Made by a program: the position numbers and the translations under genes. Source: Saccharomycopsis fibuligera x Saccharomycopsis cf. fibuligera (Eukaryota; Ascomycota; Saccharomycetes; Ascoideales; Saccharomycopsidaceae). Taken from it: 64,000 nt of DNA. The DNA lies in the NCBI GenBank assembly GCA_001936135.1, contig CP012810.1, forward strand, positions 2,108,001-2,172,000, in the 5' to 3' direction. Under the pieces are notes generated by a model that was not told the origin of the DNA, ran no database searches, and saw only the letters and a list, made by a program, of their open reading frames with translations. Below, piece by piece: positions 60,693-64,000 of this stretch (the stretch's first letter is position 1; each line of letters starts with the position of its first letter).

Positions 60693-62019
60693 TGGCGCTC
60701 TTCAAAACAAGTTCACAAATTCTTCCACATAACCTGTATCACACATTACATTTCAAAATTTCACATACTATATTACTTTTGCTTCTTTTCGTTTATTCTG
60801 TCTGGCATTTCTCACATTTTACACATTGCTTACGATTGGGTTCTTGTTTTTTTTTTTTTTTTTTTTTTTTTTTTTCAAATTACTGTCGACTTTGATCTTG
60901 GTTTATTTTTGCTCCATATTTTCTTGTTCCTTTCAGTTCCTATTTTTGCTTTTCATCTATTGGCAAAGCTAGATAGTCATATAACCAGGTATGATTTTAA
61001 GAACTTCTTTACTCACATATGTTTTGATCTACTCGCATTATATTTACATTTACATTTGCTTTAATTGCTACATGTTTTTTCTTGTTATGCTCTACTTAAA
61101 AGTATATTTTCCCCCCACTTTACCCAATTGTTCTATCTGGCTATACCTCACTATTTCCGATGTTCTATCCACCTAGTCTTCAAATACACAATACAATTAC
61201 TACTACAGCTACAACCACATATTGGAACTATTTTGTCTTATTTTGTTTTATATTTGCTCTTATTTTTTCTTTACCTTTCAAGAAACAGGGAAATACACGA
61301 GTAATATAGGATTTCACATATGACACCTGAGGCATAGCTTACAGCTGGGGTGCAGTAGACTAAGTAGGCGGCTAGGCTCCTCTGTCTGGGCTTGTCTCAG
61401 TTTGCAAGAGCGTTGCGTTTGTTTCACAAAAAATCGTGGCTTATTTTTGTTGACATATCCAGCGACCACAGTCAATGGCTACAGCTAACAGCAACGAAAA
61501 AAAACCTCCAACGAGCATTGCCTGAGGCACGCACTCAGATTGCTACAGAACCACTCCGCTTACTTGACTGGTCTGGTAATAGACACAGCAATATTGCTGC
61601 ATGCTGTTTGCAAAGAGGATCACCCTGTGTTGAGAGGTTGACAGACATGCGGGTAATACTCTCCGGCCGCTGTCTCGAGGCACCTGACTTGGCGGGAAGT
61701 GGAAATAATACGAGACAAAACGACAGACAGTCTGCTCTCGCTCGCTCTCTCGCTCTCTCGCTCTCTCTTTGCCTGTCTGTCTGTGAGAATCCTCATCCCC
61801 CATCCGAAATATCGCCCACAAATTCACCGCCAAAAGCCAGCACAGCGGTGCTCAAGTTCTGCAACGCCCCCCCTCTTTCCACAAGCCACCGTAACAGGCC
61901 AATTCAACCCGATTTCTTTTGTGCTTATTTGCCCCATCGCCCAGCCTAGCCCCCCCACTAACTAACTCAATTGCACCTGCCCTTGCCCTAGAGCTCTTCC
62001 CGTGCTAGCCATCCGAACC
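60693..62019. promoter_or_regulatory. Long 5' region of the WD40 gene
   Basis: About 1.33 kb, with a 29-base T run (60847-60875) and a CTCGCT-type pyrimidine tract (61735-61785). A 185-codon frame near 61392-61949 opens with TTG and is unlikely to be real. It carries the 5' region of the next gene. Confidence 0.5.
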
Positions 62020-64000
62020 ATGGACCCTGCCGCTCTGCTCTCCGCGGCCGGAGCTTCGGTAGCGGAACCGCTTCAGAATCCCGACAATGCGTCCCAGTCC
62101 CAGTCCCAGTCCCGGCTTCAGCTTCTTCCCCAGATGGTAACGACAAAACGCCAACCAGCAATATCATTCAACCAGGCAAACATTCAGCAAAACTATAAAA
62201 ACGGGATGAGTTCTACTGGTGGCGCTGTTGGTTCCGGTATTCCTGGAATCGCTGGTGCCGATGCTGCAAGTCCCGCTCCTCATCCTGCCCCCACCATCAA
62301 TGTTACAGATTCCTACTTTACCTTCAAAAACAACAGCAATAACATCAGTAGCAATAATATGGATAACGATACTAGCAAGAGCGAATTCGACACCACCGTG
62401 ACGCCGGCTTTTCAAATGCCCAAACAGTCCAGGCTTCCAAGTTTTCAAATGCCGCCCCAAGATTATCCGGATGAATATTACTACGATACTGAAGATTTGG
62501 ATATTTACCGTCTTTTCGTCCAGCCCAAGTACTTGAAGATCAATTCGGGCTCCAAGTTTCGCACGTCGCTTTTCAAACGCCTATTCCTAGCTCAAGAATT
62601 GGACACCACCAAGCGGAGTGTTTCAAATATCAAACCAACAATTTCGAACTTGTCGTCTAGTGTCTTCAGTAGCAACACCTCACATTTCGATAATACCAGT
62701 ACCGCTCAAAGCTCAACCGCCTCTTCTTCAGCTGCAGCCGCCGACAACAACACAAAGAAAAAGAAAAACGTTGTTGCTAACCGCGATAACGCTATTTGGT
62801 GCTTGAAATTCTCCCACGACGGCAAATACCTTGCTGCCGGCGGTAAGGACTCTGTCATTAGAGTATACAAGGTGATCTCCTCGCCTTTGGATAGACTCGA
62901 GTACGAACACAACAAGGCCAATGCTGATTTGGCCAGAGTCTCTGTTGGCGGAAGCGGGATAGGAAACGGTAATGGCGGCGCAGATATTGGATCACTTGCT
63001 GACTCCACTAGCGATGCTGGCAGGTCCTACAATAACGAGTTTGACGCTAGTAACGGTTTCGATGGGACTAGCAACTATAACGGTACCAATACTGGCCAGT
63101 CAATGTACCGCAATATCAGTAACGGCGCCACTACCGCCGCTGCTGATAGCGGAACTTTGTATGCTCCATTGTTCCATGATGCTCCTTACAAGGAATTCCA
63201 CGGCCATTCATCAGACATTTTGTCACTTGATTGGTCAAAGAACAATTTTTTGCTATCTTCATCAATGGACAGAACGGTAAGGTTGTGGCACGTGGAACGT
63301 GCTGAATCTTTGCAAGTGTTTAAGCATCTGGATTTTGTCACTTGTGCAATGTTTCACCCCCACGATGACAGATTTTTCATTAGTGGTTCTTTGGATAAAA
63401 AGATCAGATTATGGTCAATTTTGGACGGTGAAGTCTCTTTTCATCAAGAAGTTGCTAGTATGATTACAGCATGCGAGTTTTTCCCCAAGGGTGATTGCAT
63501 TGCCGTTGGCACCATTAATGGGCTCGTGTTTATATTTGAAACCAAAGGATTACACTTGAAGTATCACCTCGATTTGAGAAAAAACTACATCAAAAACTCT
63601 AGTGGCGCTAAAGTTTCCGGCCTACAGGTTTTCGAAATGGAACCAGAGAAAAATGGGTTTATTGATACTAGAATCTTGATCACCACCAACGATTCACGAG
63701 TGCGATTGTATAGTTGTGCCAAGAAAAAACTATTAATGAAATTCAAAGGGTTACAAAATACTTCCTCACAAGCAATGGCAGTTTCATCAAGTGATCATGC
63801 ATTAGTGCTTTCTGCATCCGAAGACCATCTGATATACCTTTGGCATGTTAATGATAAAGAGGTCCTCAACAAGTCCAAAAAGAAGGGGAAAGGTATCAAT
63901 AGTATTTTCAAAAAAGCAGCAGCAGCCACCACGGCTTCTTCTTCTTCTTTTTCTTCTAATGGCGGCAGTAACAATGGCAGTAATTCCAAACGATCAAGAG
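62020..64000 (+). CDS. LAF1: WD40-repeat protein of the Laf1/Dgr2 family (cut by right edge)
   Basis: The frame is open from the ATG at 62020 to the window end: 660 codons and no stop. An Asn/Ser/Ala-rich N-terminus (1-150) is followed by YYDTEDLDIYRLFVQPKYLK and a spacer. WD40 repeats begin near residue 250: NAIWCLKFSHDGKYLAAGG, later GHSSDILSLDWSKNNFLLSS, MDRTVRLWHVE, HPHDDRFFISGSLDKKIRLW and ASEDHLIYLWHV. The first repeat is split by a low-complexity insert (about 305-375). The order fits yeast YMR102C (Laf1) and its paralogue Dgr2; a pre-duplication species would have one copy, so the symbol is provisional. Laf1 has been linked to sterol transport at contact sites and Dgr2 to 2-deoxyglucose resistance. 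The C-terminus lies outside the window. Confidence 0.82.
   Translation, partial: MDPAALLSAAGASVAEPLQNPDNASQSQSQSRLQLLPQMVTTKRQPAISFNQANIQQNYKNGMSSTGGAVGSGIPGIAGADAASPAPHPAPTINVTDSYFTFKNNSNNISSNNMDNDTSKSEFDTTVTPAFQMPKQSRLPSFQMPPQDYPDEYYYDTEDLDIYRLFVQPKYLKINSGSKFRTSLFKRLFLAQELDTTKRSVSNIKPTISNLSSSVFSSNTSHFDNTSTAQSSTASSSAAAADNNTKKKKNVVANRDNAIWCLKFSHDGKYLAAGGKDSVIRVYKVISSPLDRLEYEHNKANADLARVSVGGSGIGNGNGGADIGSLADSTSDAGRSYNNEFDASNGFDGTSNYNGTNTGQSMYRNISNGATTAAADSGTLYAPLFHDAPYKEFHGHSSDILSLDWSKNNFLLSSSMDRTVRLWHVERAESLQVFKHLDFVTCAMFHPHDDRFFISGSLDKKIRLWSILDGEVSFHQEVASMITACEFFPKGDCIAVGTINGLVFIFETKGLHLKYHLDLRKNYIKNSSGAKVSGLQVFEMEPEKNGFIDTRILITTNDSRVRLYSCAKKKLLMKFKGLQNTSSQAMAVSSSDHALVLSASEDHLIYLWHVNDKEVLNKSKKKGKGINSIFKKAAAATTASSSSFSSNGGSNNGSNSKRSR

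Noticed and set aside
61392-61949. 185-codon plus-strand frame upstream of the WD40 gene
   Set aside because: It opens with TTG, has no ATG near its start, crosses a CTCGCT repeat and shows no family resemblance. It is probably promoter or leader sequence.

Overview
The window reads as nuclear chromosomal DNA of a budding yeast (Saccharomycotina). Genes are compact and mostly intronless. The few introns are short and carry yeast signals (GTATGT-type donors, a TACTAAC-like branch point, AG close behind). Most proteins match yeast families: Ymr1, Moh1, Vid28/Gid5, Snl1, Rga1/Rga2, Gpi14, Ncp1, Alg6, Tma64, Apc4, Nop13 and Laf1/Dgr2. Long Asn, Gln and Ser runs and many A/T homopolymers recall Candida/Lodderomyces-type genomes. 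I could not settle the clade or whether CTG is read as Ser or Leu, because CTG positions in different genes point both ways. I saw no tRNA, rRNA, CRISPR array, prophage or recognisable retrotransposon.

Layout. 1-9 kb: YMR1 (minus, cut by the left edge) and MOH1 (plus) diverge, followed by an unexplained minus-strand coding-like stretch, a large Vid28/Gid5-like armadillo gene and SNL1. 9.5-16.7 kb: a minus-strand run of LIM-RhoGAP RGA2, an intron-bearing Mago nashi gene and an aspartyl protease split over two frames. 17.4-24.9 kb: plus-strand GPI14, NCP1 and a membrane-anchored GH17 glucanase with an intron. 25-35.5 kb: ALG6, TMA64 (tiny first exon), APC4, an LYR-like protein and an acyltransferase of the alcohol acetyltransferase family. 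35.5-51 kb: two gene deserts (5.9 and 7.7 kb) around one Gln-rich regulator with a medusa-like domain. 51-64 kb: a peroxisomal acyl-CoA thioesterase ending in SKL, a Ser/Asn-rich orphan, NOP13, a mucin-like membrane protein and the 5' part of a Laf1/Dgr2 WD40 gene.

How genes relate. Neighbours are not operons. Shared themes are the secretory and cell-surface pathway (GPI14, ALG6, GH17 glucanase, mucin-like protein, aspartyl protease) and membrane lipid metabolism (NCP1 for sterols, YMR1 for phosphoinositides, the thioesterase for fatty acids). RGA2 and APC4 serve polarity and the cell cycle; Mago, TMA64 and NOP13 serve RNA and translation.

Six-frame ORF calling alone misses or truncates several genes here. 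YMR1 and LAF1/DGR2 run off the edges. MOH1, Mago, TMA64, the GH17 gene, and probably the acyltransferase, need splicing. Several long ORFs open upstream of the first ATG, so I placed their starts at the ATG.
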